A stretch of 14,096 nucleotides of DNA. Origin: JBMNNS01 sp050942625 (GTDB lineage Bacteria > Bacillota > Dethiobacteria > DTU022 > UBA8154). Both the position numbers and the translations under genes were made by a program. Where the stretch lies: positions 1 to 14,096 of the forward strand of contig JBMNNS010000042.1 in the NCBI GenBank assembly GCA_050942625.1, given 5' to 3'. Numbering within the stretch: position 1 is the stretch's first letter; each line of letters starts with the position of its first letter. A model generated the notes under the pieces. The model had not been told where the DNA came from. It worked only from the letters and a program-made list of their open reading frames with translations, and did no database searches. Of the stretch, positions 6,009-13,221 are shown one piece after another.

Positions 6009-8058
6009 AGGGTATGGGCAGTGAGCGGATTTCTTTGAGGTCGGTCAAGGCGTTGGCTTTGATCCGGCCGGGGGAAAGGGTGTAGAGAGTGTCGTGGATG
6101 TAAAGGATCCGCTCTATGTTTTTGTCGTTATCGTACCAGTACTGCCCGGATTTGAGATAATCCTCTTTGTCCAGGTGGGTGATTTTCCCTTGGAGCTGAA
6201 AGCCTTTTTGCGGGTCAATGCTGTAAATGTATGCTCCTTGGAAAGTAAATTCCCCGTAGCCGGGAAAAATTCCCGGGGTGCTGTTTTTTGTTTCCATTAC
6301 GGTCAGGGGAAAGGCCAGCAGGTTTTTTTCCTTGCTCCAGAGCAGGGCCTTGTGATTTTGGAGCAGTTCCGAATGGGTGCCCTGCCCGCCGATCGTTGTT
6401 TTAAATTTTTCCACGGGGTTCTGCACGTTGCTGACATCGAAAAGAGAGAGCTTCATCCCCAGGTCAATGACAGTACTGCCGATAATTCTGCCCTGGTGGT
6501 CTTTCTGCGGGATTTCCATGGTTTCCTTGCCAAAACCCAGGATGTGGTTTTCATCGTAGGGGTGGAGATAGTTGCTGTAGCCCGGTATTTTTAAAGCGCC
6601 AAGAAGGCGGGGCCGGTGTGGATCCTGCAGGTCAATGACGAAGAGAGGGTCCACTGTGCGAAAGGTAACCATGTACCCTTTTTTTTCCAGGAAGCGTACG
6701 GAGTAGATTTTTTCGCCAGGAGCGAGATCTTCAACTCTACCCGTAATTTGCAGCGCTTGATCAAGGATGTAAACGTTGTTTTTGGAGATTTCCCCGTCGT
6801 TGCCCCAGGAGAAGCCGGTTGTTGTAGCGAGGCGCAAGTGCCCTTTGTATTCATCCATAGAAAACTGGTTCAAGACCGTGCCAGGAACTTTCCCCTGGGC
6901 GGTGTATGTCACTGCGCCATTATCCAGGGCAAATTTGTAGAGCATGGTATCTGGGCCGCTGGGTGGGCGCCTTATTTCAGGGTCGCCGCAGCCGTAGTTT
7001 GTTACGGCCACATAGAGGTGCTCCGAAGAGGCGTAAATGTTTTCACCGGCGCCCAAGTAAGTCTGGACCTTTACCGGTGTATTGCTTTGTTCAAGGTTTA
7101 ACCCGGCGACGAGCAGATAGTTCGGGGTTAAAAAGCCGGGGAAATAGTGGATGTGCTCATATCCGATATTGATAAATTCCTCTTTCAATGCCGTATCGCG
7201 GTAGGAAGGTGTGGGGTTTTCCGTACTTTCCGCCAAGAGCGGGTAGTAGCCCAGGTTCTTATTGGCCACCAGATAAAGGGCTGAGCCAATCTTACGGGAA
7301 GTAAGGTAATGTCCCTCCAGCTCTATTTCCCGCAACTGCTGCACATTTTCCCTGTTACTGATATCAAAGATGATCGCTTTCATCGTGTTGTGGTAGTAAA
7401 AGGGGGGCGGGTAGATAGTAATTTTTTTCTGGGGATCAATGCGTGGTTCTTGAGCAGCAGGGATTTCCTTTTGGGAACTACCGATAACCACAAGGCGGTT
7501 TTGATCCACATAAAGCTCCCTGGGAGTAAATACGGCATCTGAAAATGGCAGGATGCTGCAAATTTTCATTTCCCCGGGGGGATAAGCTTTGATGATGATG
7601 ATACGCCCCTTGTTGATCTGGTAAAGATACTGCCCGTCGGTTTTGACGATATCGGCTTCGTCCACCCCCTCCACCTGGATATTGGTGGTGGAAAAATTCT
7701 CATCCTTCATATTCATGTACATGCTTTTTTCCGTAGATGCTGCCATGTCCTCTGTTTCCATGGCAAGACCCTGCCTTCCCTGCCGTCTCACATGGTAAGA
7801 ATAGGTGTTGGAATCGGCCTTTTCCAGCAGTTTTTGCAGGTTGGAGAAAGAGCCGACGACCGGGAGATCCGCGGCGGCGGAAACGCGGCCTTGCTTGGGA
7901 CCCACCGGTTCCTCCCCATTGACGGCCGTTGTCAAGCCTTCTTTTGCAGAGGCCTGGTGTGCGGCAGCGGTGAACAGCAACAATCCCCAAACAACGAAGG
8001 GCAACGCCGCAAAGACCAAAAAACACCACCATTTCTTTTGTAGATATTTTTCTTCCAT
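6007..8058 (-). CDS. Secreted or membrane-anchored beta-propeller protein (PF09826-type)
   Basis: A 683-residue protein with one N-terminal hydrophobic segment (residues 10-35, WWCFLVFAALPFVVWGLLLF), which would be a signal peptide or anchor, so the bulk lies outside the cell. The IQVEGVDEADIVKTDG block at 127-142 is the hallmark of the C-terminal beta-propeller family distantly related to WD40 (COG4880/PF09826). Propeller-like blades follow throughout, such as YLYQINKGRIIII, LYVDQNRLVVIG, YSVRFLEKKGYMVTFRTVDPLFVIDL and NYLHPYDENHILGFG. No enzyme motif is seen; a structural or binding role is likely. The ATG at 8058 has AGGAGG nine bases upstream. It is divergent from the hydrogenase operon across 300 bases and could share regulation with it, but nothing proves this. 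Confidence 0.85.
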   Translation of the reverse strand: MEEKYLQKKWWCFLVFAALPFVVWGLLLFTAAAHQASAKEGLTTAVNGEEPVGPKQGRVSAAADLPVVGSFSNLQKLLEKADSNTYSYHVRRQGRQGLAMETEDMAASTEKSMYMNMKDENFSTTNIQVEGVDEADIVKTDGQYLYQINKGRIIIIKAYPPGEMKICSILPFSDAVFTPRELYVDQNRLVVIGSSQKEIPAAQEPRIDPQKKITIYPPPFYYHNTMKAIIFDISNRENVQQLREIELEGHYLTSRKIGSALYLVANKNLGYYPLLAESTENPTPSYRDTALKEEFINIGYEHIHYFPGFLTPNYLLVAGLNLEQSNTPVKVQTYLGAGENIYASSEHLYVAVTNYGCGDPEIRRPPSGPDTMLYKFALDNGAVTYTAQGKVPGTVLNQFSMDEYKGHLRLATTTGFSWGNDGEISKNNVYILDQALQITGRVEDLAPGEKIYSVRFLEKKGYMVTFRTVDPLFVIDLQDPHRPRLLGALKIPGYSNYLHPYDENHILGFGKETMEIPQKDHQGRIIGSTVIDLGMKLSLFDVSNVQNPVEKFKTTIGGQGTHSELLQNHKALLWSKEKNLLAFPLTVMETKNSTPGIFPGYGEFTFQGAYIYSIDPQKGFQLQGKITHLDKEDYLKSGQYWYDNDKNIERILYIHDTLYTLSPGRIKANALTDLKEIRSLPIP

Positions 8059-8212
8059 CTCTTTAAGCCTCCTAAGAAAATCTGATTAAGAATTACCGGT
8101 ATTTATGAGGGCCTTTATAACATTTATTGTTGAATAGACGAAAAAGTAGGAGTAAAAGTTCCCCAGTTTCTCTGCTTATTATTTTTATATGGTAATATAG
8201 TTTATAAACCAA

Positions 8213-8249
8213 CGGTTGATTATCCAGAGGAAAACAACCGATTTTTTTT
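8213..8249 (+). terminator. Intrinsic-terminator-like hairpin in the leader of the hyd operon
   Basis: CGGTTG (8213-8218) pairs with CAACCG (8235-8240) across a 16-base loop, followed by A and a run of eight T (8242-8249). It points toward the hydrogenase genes, about 110 bases before the hydC start. No plus-strand gene lies upstream of it in the window, because the beta-propeller gene is divergent. It could therefore end a short leader RNA or attenuate a transcript entering the operon. Confidence 0.5.
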
Positions 8250-8280
8250 ATGCAATCCGAATGTATACATGTATTATTTG

Positions 8281-8309
8281 TTTTCATAGAGGCAAACTTT
8301 AACTATAAG
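8281..8309 (+). promoter_or_regulatory. Candidate promoter of the hyd operon
   Basis: TTTTCA (8281-8286, four of six matches to the -35 consensus) and TATAAG (8304-8309, five of six to the -10) are 17 bases apart, placing +1 near 8316, downstream of the terminator-like hairpin. A perfect palindrome ATGTATACAT lies just upstream at 8261-8270 and could bind a regulator. I see no Rex-type TTGTTAA/TTAACAA site. Confidence 0.4.
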
Positions 8310-8358
8310 ATGCAAGCAGTCAAAGTAATTATGAACTGCCTGAAACGGGAGACCTTGA

Positions 8359-8868
8359 ATGAAAAAAACTGCGATTAAAACAGAGGAAAAACAGAAGGAC
8401 CAATACCGGGAACTTAACAATCTCCTGCAGAAATACAAGGGGCGCGAGGGCATTTTACTAAAGGTGCTTCAGGAGGCCCAGGAGATTTTTGGTTATTTGC
8501 CCCGTGAGGTGCTAATCCATATTGCTTGTGAACTGGATCTGCCTTTCAGCGAAGTCTACAGCGTTGTCAGCTTCTATGAATTTTTTAGAACGAAAGCAAC
8601 AGGTCGTTACCATCTGGAGATCTGCAGTGGTACGGCCTGTTACATTAATGGAATGAAGGATCTTCTTGGTTACCTGGAGGAAAACCTCTCTTTGAAGGAC
8701 GGCATTTCAGCGGATAAGATGTTTAGCGTTTCCACATCCAATTGTATGGGAGTTTGCAGTGCCGCTCCGGTTCTTAAAATTGGGGGCGAGCTATATGGGG
8801 AAATGACTTTGGAGCGTCTGGGGCAACTTCTAAAGGGGTTTAAAGAGGATGAAAAAGTTGAGGGATGA
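8359..8868 (+). CDS. hydC: NAD(P)H-dependent [FeFe]-hydrogenase, NuoE-like subunit (HydC/HndA)
   Basis: A 169-residue cytoplasmic electron-transfer subunit, homologous to complex I NuoE (24-kDa subunit). The thioredoxin-like ferredoxin fold carries the [2Fe-2S] ligands Cys89 and Cys94 (CSGTACYINGM) and Cys129 and Cys133 (SNCMGVCSAAP), in the canonical C-x4-C and C-x3-C spacing. The helical N-terminal domain includes LQEAQEIFGYLP and YSVVSFYEFF. In trimeric hydrogenases it sits beside the FMN subunit and takes part in NAD(P)H electron flow. GGGAG (8348-8352 region) precedes the ATG. Its stop codon lies 20 bases inside hydB, so translation of the two is probably coupled. Confidence 0.93.
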   Translation: MKKTAIKTEEKQKDQYRELNNLLQKYKGREGILLKVLQEAQEIFGYLPREVLIHIACELDLPFSEVYSVVSFYEFFRTKATGRYHLEICSGTACYINGMKDLLGYLEENLSLKDGISADKMFSVSTSNCMGVCSAAPVLKIGGELYGEMTLERLGQLLKGFKEDEKVEG

Positions 8869-10705
8869 TCTGGAAAAAAGGGTTGTCGGTATTAAACCCG
8901 AAGAAAGGCATATTCTACTTTGCGGGGGGCTACCCTGCCAATCACTACGTTGTCGCGAGGTTAAGGAGGCAGTTGCAAATGAACTGCAGGAACATGATCT
9001 GGTGGAGAAAGTTAGAATTGTAGAAACAGGCTGTATCGGCAAATGTAAGCTTGGCCCGGCGCTTATTATCTACCCTGAAGGGGTGGTTTACCGCAAGCTG
9101 AAACCAGAAGATGCACGTGAGATCGTTGAGGAACATGTCCTCGGCAGCAAACTCCTTAAGCATCTCTTGCACCGGGACGGTAATTCCAATAAGTTGCAGC
9201 ACCGCCGGGAGGATATGCCTTTTTATCAACAACAGCAACGGCTGGTTCTAAAAAATTGTGGTGTTATTCCCCCCGATATCAGTTCCTATCTCAATAACCA
9301 GGGTTATGCAGCCCTTGCCAAAGCCTTGACCGAATTAACCCCGGAAAAGGTTTTGGAGGAAGTTATCCGCTCTGGATTAAGGGGGCGCGGGGGTGGTGGT
9401 TTTCCCACAGGCAGGAAATGGCAGGGAGCCCGGGAGATGCCCGGTATAAAAAAATATGTGATCTGTAACGGCGATGAGGGCGATCCGGGGGCCTTTGTAG
9501 ATCGCAGCATTATGGAGGGCGATCCCCACAGCGTCATTGAGGGTCTAATCCTGGCTGCTTATGCCGTGGGTGCCTCAAGGGGTTTTATCTATGTTCGTAC
9601 CGAATACCCTTTTGCCATCCGGAGGCTGGAGGAGGCCATCAGTGAGGCCCGCAAAGCAGGCTTTCTGGGAGAGGATATATTGGAACAGGGTTTTAGCTTT
9701 GACCTGGAAATTCGGATTGGTGCCGGGGCCTTTGTTTGCGGCGAGGAGACGGCACTGATTACTTCTATAGAAGGGGCCAGGGGTGATCCCAACCCCCGGC
9801 CGCCTTTTCCGGTCCAAAAAGGTATTTGGGGCTATCCCACAGTCGTTAATAACGTGGAGACACTGGCCAATATTCCGCCAATCATTTTAAATGGGGGCGA
9901 CTGGTTCGCCCGAATCGGCACTGAAAAAAGCAAAGGTACCAAGGTGTTGTCCCTGACAGGCAAGGTGCGGCATACGGGGTTGATCGAAGTGCCCATGGGG
10001 ACTACTTTGCGTGCAGTCATTTTTGATATTGGCGGGGGCATACCAGATAATAAACAGTTTAAAGCTGCACTCACAGGCGGGCCTTCCGGGGGCTTCCTGA
10101 CAACCGAGCACCTGGATCTGCCCCTGGATTATGATGCCTTTACAGATGTTGGGTGCATGCTGGGCTCCGGGGCATTAATTGTCATGGATGAAGATAGCTG
10201 TATGGTTGACGTTGCCCGCCATTTTAGCGACTTTAACCGCCAGGAATCCTGCGGCAAGTGCACCGCCTGCCGCATTGGTACCAAAAGGATGCTGGAAATC
10301 CTGGAAAAGATTGTTTCCGGGCAGGCTGAGGAGCAGGATTTGAAAGGCCTGGAAAATTTGGCCATTTTGCTTAAAAACACTTCCCTTTGCGGCCTGGGCA
10401 GAACTGCACCCAACCCTGTGCTAAGTAGTTTAAACCATTTTTATGGAGAATACCTTGCACATGTTAAGGAGAAACGTTGCCCGTCAGGGGTCTGCCCGCA
10501 ACTAAACCGCCTTTTCATAGAGGAAAAGATTTGTCGTGCCTGCGGCCTTTGTGCACGGTTATGCCCGGCAGGGGCCATTACAAAAACAGATAAAATTTAC
10601 CGGATAGATCTCGCTAAATGTGTTGATTGTGCCCGTTGTGCAGAGGAATGCCCTTTTGAAGCCATCAAAAGTGGCCGGAAACAAAAGGAGGTCACAAAAG
10701 CATGA
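8849..10705 (+). CDS. hydB: NAD(P)H-dependent [FeFe]-hydrogenase, NuoF-like flavin subunit (HydB/HndC)
   Basis: A 618-residue diaphorase subunit. From the N-terminus: a thioredoxin-like [2Fe-2S] domain (Cys25, Cys30, Cys62, Cys66; about 20-100); the NuoF core with the glycine-rich RGRGGGGFPTGRKW (178-191) and GAGAFVCGEETALI (291-304), which bind FMN and the nicotinamide cofactor; a [4Fe-4S] site ESCGKCTACRIGT (Cys468, Cys471, Cys474) completed by Cys514; and a C-terminal two-[4Fe-4S] ferredoxin domain (Cys562/565/568/572 and Cys591/594/597/601). This is the layout of HydB of the Thermotoga-type trimer, in which the HndB-like domain is fused to the N-terminus. NADH versus NADPH, and bifurcation with ferredoxin, cannot be decided from sequence. 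It overlaps hydA by ATGA. Confidence 0.94.
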   Translation: MKKLRDDLEKRVVGIKPEERHILLCGGLPCQSLRCREVKEAVANELQEHDLVEKVRIVETGCIGKCKLGPALIIYPEGVVYRKLKPEDAREIVEEHVLGSKLLKHLLHRDGNSNKLQHRREDMPFYQQQQRLVLKNCGVIPPDISSYLNNQGYAALAKALTELTPEKVLEEVIRSGLRGRGGGGFPTGRKWQGAREMPGIKKYVICNGDEGDPGAFVDRSIMEGDPHSVIEGLILAAYAVGASRGFIYVRTEYPFAIRRLEEAISEARKAGFLGEDILEQGFSFDLEIRIGAGAFVCGEETALITSIEGARGDPNPRPPFPVQKGIWGYPTVVNNVETLANIPPIILNGGDWFARIGTEKSKGTKVLSLTGKVRHTGLIEVPMGTTLRAVIFDIGGGIPDNKQFKAALTGGPSGGFLTTEHLDLPLDYDAFTDVGCMLGSGALIVMDEDSCMVDVARHFSDFNRQESCGKCTACRIGTKRMLEILEKIVSGQAEEQDLKGLENLAILLKNTSLCGLGRTAPNPVLSSLNHFYGEYLAHVKEKRCPSGVCPQLNRLFIEEKICRACGLCARLCPAGAITKTDKIYRIDLAKCVDCARCAEECPFEAIKSGRKQKEVTKA

Positions 10706-12471
10706 TTTCCTTGACCATCGATCAGCAGCCGGTAACGGTTGAAGAGGGCACTTCCGTGCTGGAGGCAGCACGCCAACTGGGGATTGATATCCCCACGCTC
10801 TGCTATCTAAAAGACCTTAATGCTCCCGCAGCCTGCCGCGTTTGCCTGGTGCAGGTGGAAGGCAGGCCTACCCTTGATGCCTCCTGCGTGTTACCTGCTG
10901 AGGAGGGAATGGTGGTTTACACCAACACCCCCGAGGTGCTGGCGGCACGCAAACAGATCCTGGAACTTTTTCTTTCCGACCATCCCTTTGAATGCCTGAC
11001 CTGTGAACGCAACCTCAACTGTGAACTGCAGCGCCTAGCCAAGCGTTATGGCATCAGGGATCTACATCTGGAAGGTGAGCGGAATCATTTCCTGGTGGAC
11101 GATCTTTCTCCTTCCGTGGTGCGGGAACCTGATAAATGTATACGCTGTCGCCGCTGTATTTCGGTCTGTGAAAATTATATTACGGCCTTTATATACAGGA
11201 TGGTAGAACGCTCTTTTGGGTCCATTGTTGGTCCGGCCTACAACGGTTCATTACTGGAGACGCCATGTATTTATTGCGGCCAGTGTATTACAGTCTGCCC
11301 AACCTCAGCCTTGCGGGAAAAGGATTCGACCACCCAGGTTTGGGAGGCGCTGGCCAACCCAAAACTGCATGTGATTGTCCAGACGGCACCCTCTGTCCGG
11401 AGTTCAATTTCCGAAGAATTCGGGTTTCCTGTAGGGACGCCGGTGGAGGGGCAGATGGTGGCCGCCCTGCGGCGTCTGGGCTTTGATCGCGTCTTCGACG
11501 ACTGTTTTGCAGCCGATATTTGTGTTATGGAAGAAGCGACCGAACTATTGGCACGTTTAAAAAAAGGGGGCCCGTTTCCCCATTTCACCTCCTGCTGTCC
11601 CAGCTGGGTCCTCTTTTGCGAAAAGTTTTATCCACAGTTGGTTGAAAACCTTTCTGCCGTTAAATCCCCTCAGCAAATTTTTGGTGCGCTGTCTAAAACA
11701 TACTATGCACAACTGGTGGGCCTTGATCCTGATAATATTTTTGTTGTCTCCATCATGCCCTGTGTTTCCAAAAAATATGAACTTTTAAGACCTGAAATGA
11801 AAGCCAGCGGCTTTCAGGACGTGGATGTAGAACTAACCACCAGGGAATTTATACAGATGTTGTTCCAGGCAGGTTTGGACTTAAAAAAAATGCCCCAGGA
11901 AGAATTTGATTCCCCCCTGGGCTCCGCCAGCGGCGCAGGGATTATTTTTGGCTCAACGGGCGGGGTGATGGAGGCGACGCTGCGGACCGTGTATGAATGG
12001 CTCAGCGGGGAGCCCCTGGGGCAGTTGGAGTTTGAGGAAGTGCGCTCACAGGAATACAAGGAAGCTACAGTGCATGCCGGGGACTATGAATTAAAAGTGG
12101 CGGTGGCCCGGGGCACTGGGGCTGCCCGCCGCTTGATTGACAGGATGCTGGAGGGCAAAAAAGAATATCATTTTATTGAGGTAATGGCTTGCCCCGGAGG
12201 CTGTGTAGGCGGCGGCGGGCAGCCCATCTACATTGAAACAAACGATTGGAATGAACAGATCAGCCACCGGGCCAAACGGGCCAGGGGGTTGTATGAACTC
12301 GACCGGCAAAAACAGTACCGCAAAGCCCACGAAAACCCCATGATTCTAAAACTTTATAACGACTACCTTGAGCACCCCGGCAGCCCTCTGGCCCGCAAAA
12401 TCCTCCACTCGGCCCATATCCCCCGCAAATTATATACCAAAGAACCCCTCCTGGTACAGCACTATAGGTGA
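10702..12471 (+). CDS. hydA: [FeFe]-hydrogenase catalytic subunit (HydA/HndD), group A
   Basis: A 589-residue catalytic subunit that reversibly makes H2 from protons and electrons. N-terminal [2Fe-2S]: Cys34, Cys45, Cys48, Cys62. His-ligated [4Fe-4S]: His94, Cys98, Cys101, Cys107. Two [4Fe-4S]: Cys146/149/152/156 and Cys189/192/195/199. The H-cluster domain has all three signatures: L1 TSCCPSW (Cys298 proton-relay position, Cys299 ligand), L2 MPCVSKKYE (Cys354, Lys357) and L3 EVMACPGGCVGGGGQP (Met495, Cys497, Cys501). The C-terminus from about 530 (YRKAHENPMILKLYNDYL) is the small-subunit-like domain. No signal peptide, so cytoplasmic. AAGGAGGT lies nine bases before the ATG. No hydE, hydF or hydG maturation gene is in the window. 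Its TGA stop lies within the first bases of a dispersed repeat, so the last residues may be altered from the ancestral end. Confidence 0.96.
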   Translation: MISLTIDQQPVTVEEGTSVLEAARQLGIDIPTLCYLKDLNAPAACRVCLVQVEGRPTLDASCVLPAEEGMVVYTNTPEVLAARKQILELFLSDHPFECLTCERNLNCELQRLAKRYGIRDLHLEGERNHFLVDDLSPSVVREPDKCIRCRRCISVCENYITAFIYRMVERSFGSIVGPAYNGSLLETPCIYCGQCITVCPTSALREKDSTTQVWEALANPKLHVIVQTAPSVRSSISEEFGFPVGTPVEGQMVAALRRLGFDRVFDDCFAADICVMEEATELLARLKKGGPFPHFTSCCPSWVLFCEKFYPQLVENLSAVKSPQQIFGALSKTYYAQLVGLDPDNIFVVSIMPCVSKKYELLRPEMKASGFQDVDVELTTREFIQMLFQAGLDLKKMPQEEFDSPLGSASGAGIIFGSTGGVMEATLRTVYEWLSGEPLGQLEFEEVRSQEYKEATVHAGDYELKVAVARGTGAARRLIDRMLEGKKEYHFIEVMACPGGCVGGGGQPIYIETNDWNEQISHRAKRARGLYELDRQKQYRKAHENPMILKLYNDYLEHPGSPLARKILHSAHIPRKLYTKEPLLVQHYR

Positions 12472-12507
12472 CAGGGGACGAGACTGCTGAAAAAAACTGC
12501 CGCATTG

Positions 12508-12605
12508 TGAACCTGTATTGGAACCTGTATTGTCATCCTGAATTATGAATCTGTATTGGAACCTGTATTGTCATCCTGAATTATGAACCTGTATTGTCAT
12601 CCTGA
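12508..12605. repeat. Tandem 38-bp repeats with nested 12-bp subrepeats
   Basis: Two units of 38 bp (12508-12545 and 12546-12583) differ at one base. A third, shortened unit (12584-12605) lacks one internal subrepeat. The subrepeat GAACCTGTATTG (or GAATCTGTATTG) occurs five times, at 12509, 12521, 12547, 12559 and 12585. TGTATTGTCATCCTGA occurs three times. It looks like stepwise slippage amplification of the sequence at the left foot of the hairpin that follows. Confidence 0.9.
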
Positions 12606-12676
12606 GCGATAGCGAAGGATCTTAACTTTAAGCTACTTAATAGATTCTTCGTTCACTTCGTTCATTCAGAATGACA
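12595..12676. repeat. Long imperfect hairpin of the TGTCATCCTGAGCG type
   Basis: TGTCATCCTGA (12595-12605) pairs with TCAGAATGACA (12666-12676) with one mismatch. Further in, GAAGGATCTTAA pairs imperfectly with TTAATAGATTCTTC. This resembles dispersed palindromic sequences common in Bacillota and other genomes. It follows hydA and might also end or stabilise the hyd transcript, though it lacks a T run. Confidence 0.75.
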
Positions 12677-12720
12677 CAATTCGGGGCTTTTTCAGTGGTC
12701 TTGGACGGTTCTCTGTCACC

Positions 12721-12831
12721 CTAAGAACAATTCAACTGGCGAAGCTGGAAATACGCAAGTTTATCGACTACTTGATCAGCAATTTACCCTTATTTTTCAA
12801 GGAACGATTGGTTATTTTATTAACAATTTAG
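12721..12831 (+). other. Open frame without a start, possible gene remnant
   Basis: Directly after the split repeat, a frame beginning at 12721 is open for 36 codons and reads LRTIQLAKLEIRKFIDYLIS followed by NLPLFFKERLVILLTI and TAG (12829-12831). The alternation of charged and hydrophobic residues looks like real protein, but there is no start codon and I cannot assign it. It may be the tail of a gene whose 5' part was lost when the repeats inserted. The rest of the stretch up to 12898 shows nothing. Confidence 0.2.
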
Positions 12832-12898
12832 ATAGATGCAGCATAGTATATTGAGTACCCAAGGTTTTGTGGAAACTATTAGGGGAGGAGGGAGTTTA

Positions 12899-13042
12899 AT
12901 GTACGAAGAAAGATGGGATAAAGGAAGAGATAGGGAGTGTGGCTGCCGCATAAAGGTTGAAGATAGCATTGTTGTTATAATTTGCGGTGATTTTGAAATT
13001 GATAGATTAAAGGATACCATTGGAGCAGCATTGGAAGATTAG
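12899..13042 (+). CDS. Small Cys-containing protein, copy 1 (47 aa), unknown function
   Basis: The ATG at 12899 follows a strong GGGGAGGAGG-type site with good spacing, and an upstream in-frame ATG at 12836 has none, so the 47-residue form is preferred. The protein begins MYEERWDKGRDRECGC, continues as VEDSIVVIICGDFEIDRLKD and is mostly charged, with Cys14, Cys16 and Cys29. No signal peptide or full membrane helix is seen. It is 31/47 identical to the 50-residue product encoded 180 bases downstream, and the two genes differ by one base over their first 48. The shared CGC and CGD elements suggest metal binding or redox chemistry, but that is inference. I do not recognise the family. Confidence 0.7.
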   Translation: MYEERWDKGRDRECGCRIKVEDSIVVIICGDFEIDRLKDTIGAALED

Positions 13043-13113
13043 AAACAAAAGATAAAGCATAATTATCGGAAAAAACGTATTGGAGTAGTGTTATTTAAAT
13101 CCTTGGATTTCTT

Positions 13114-13151
13114 AATTTAAGGTAGCCACTGCTATGTGAGTGCCTTAAATT
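13114..13151. repeat. Inverted repeat between the two small paralogs
   Basis: AATTTAAGG (13114-13122) and CCTTAAATT (13143-13151) pair perfectly. Inside them CACT (13127-13130) pairs with AGTG (13139-13142), leaving a four-base bulge and an eight-base loop. It is followed by A-rich, not T-rich, DNA, so it is not a standard terminator. Another small palindrome, AAATCCTTGGATTT, lies just before it. The rest of the 180-base gap shows no gene. Confidence 0.5.
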
Positions 13152-13221
13152 GTTCAAAAAAATACTAGTTTAACTGAGAAAACGAAATCTAGGCTTTTCT
13201 ATTAAGAGAGGAGGAAATTAA

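Larger units (their letters stand above)
12481..12702. mobile_element. MITE-like element, about 222 bp, nested in the GGTGACAG repeat
   Basis: The left end AGACTGCTGAAAAA (12481-12494) and the reverse complement of 12688-12701, AGACCACTGAAAAA, match at 12 of 14 positions and form terminal inverted repeats. GGACG flanks the insert on both sides (12476-12480 and 12703-12707, with one extra T at 12702), as expected for a 5-bp target duplication. There is no coding capacity. The interior holds 38-bp tandem repeats and a long hairpin. The ends resemble those of some IS1182-type elements from memory, but the mobilising transposase is not in the window. Confidence 0.6.
12466..12720. repeat. GGTGACAG-type palindromic repeat, split by an insertion
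   Basis: AGGTGACAGGGGACG (12466-12480) and GGACGGTTCTCTGTCACC (12703-12720) are the two halves of a palindromic repeat whose uninterrupted copy lies in reverse orientation at 13418-13446. GGACG occurs in both halves. The hydA stop codon TGA (12469-12471) is part of the left half, so the repeat directly abuts the gene. Confidence 0.75.

Noticed and set aside
6094..6594. Long plus-strand frame of 166 codons opposite the beta-propeller gene
   Set aside because: It is an antisense shadow of a well-supported protein, with no family resemblance and no ribosome binding site.
8093..8287. Minus-strand open frame of 64 codons upstream of the beta-propeller gene
   Set aside because: It covers the terminator-like hairpin and the probable hyd promoter, has no ribosome binding site and no recognisable motif.
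12508..12605. CRISPR array
   Set aside because: The units are contiguous, with no unique spacers between them, and no cas genes are present.
12836..13042. Longer 68-residue form of the first small Cys protein
   Set aside because: The extra 21 residues are not shared with the paralog, and the strong ribosome binding site lies directly before the ATG at 12899.
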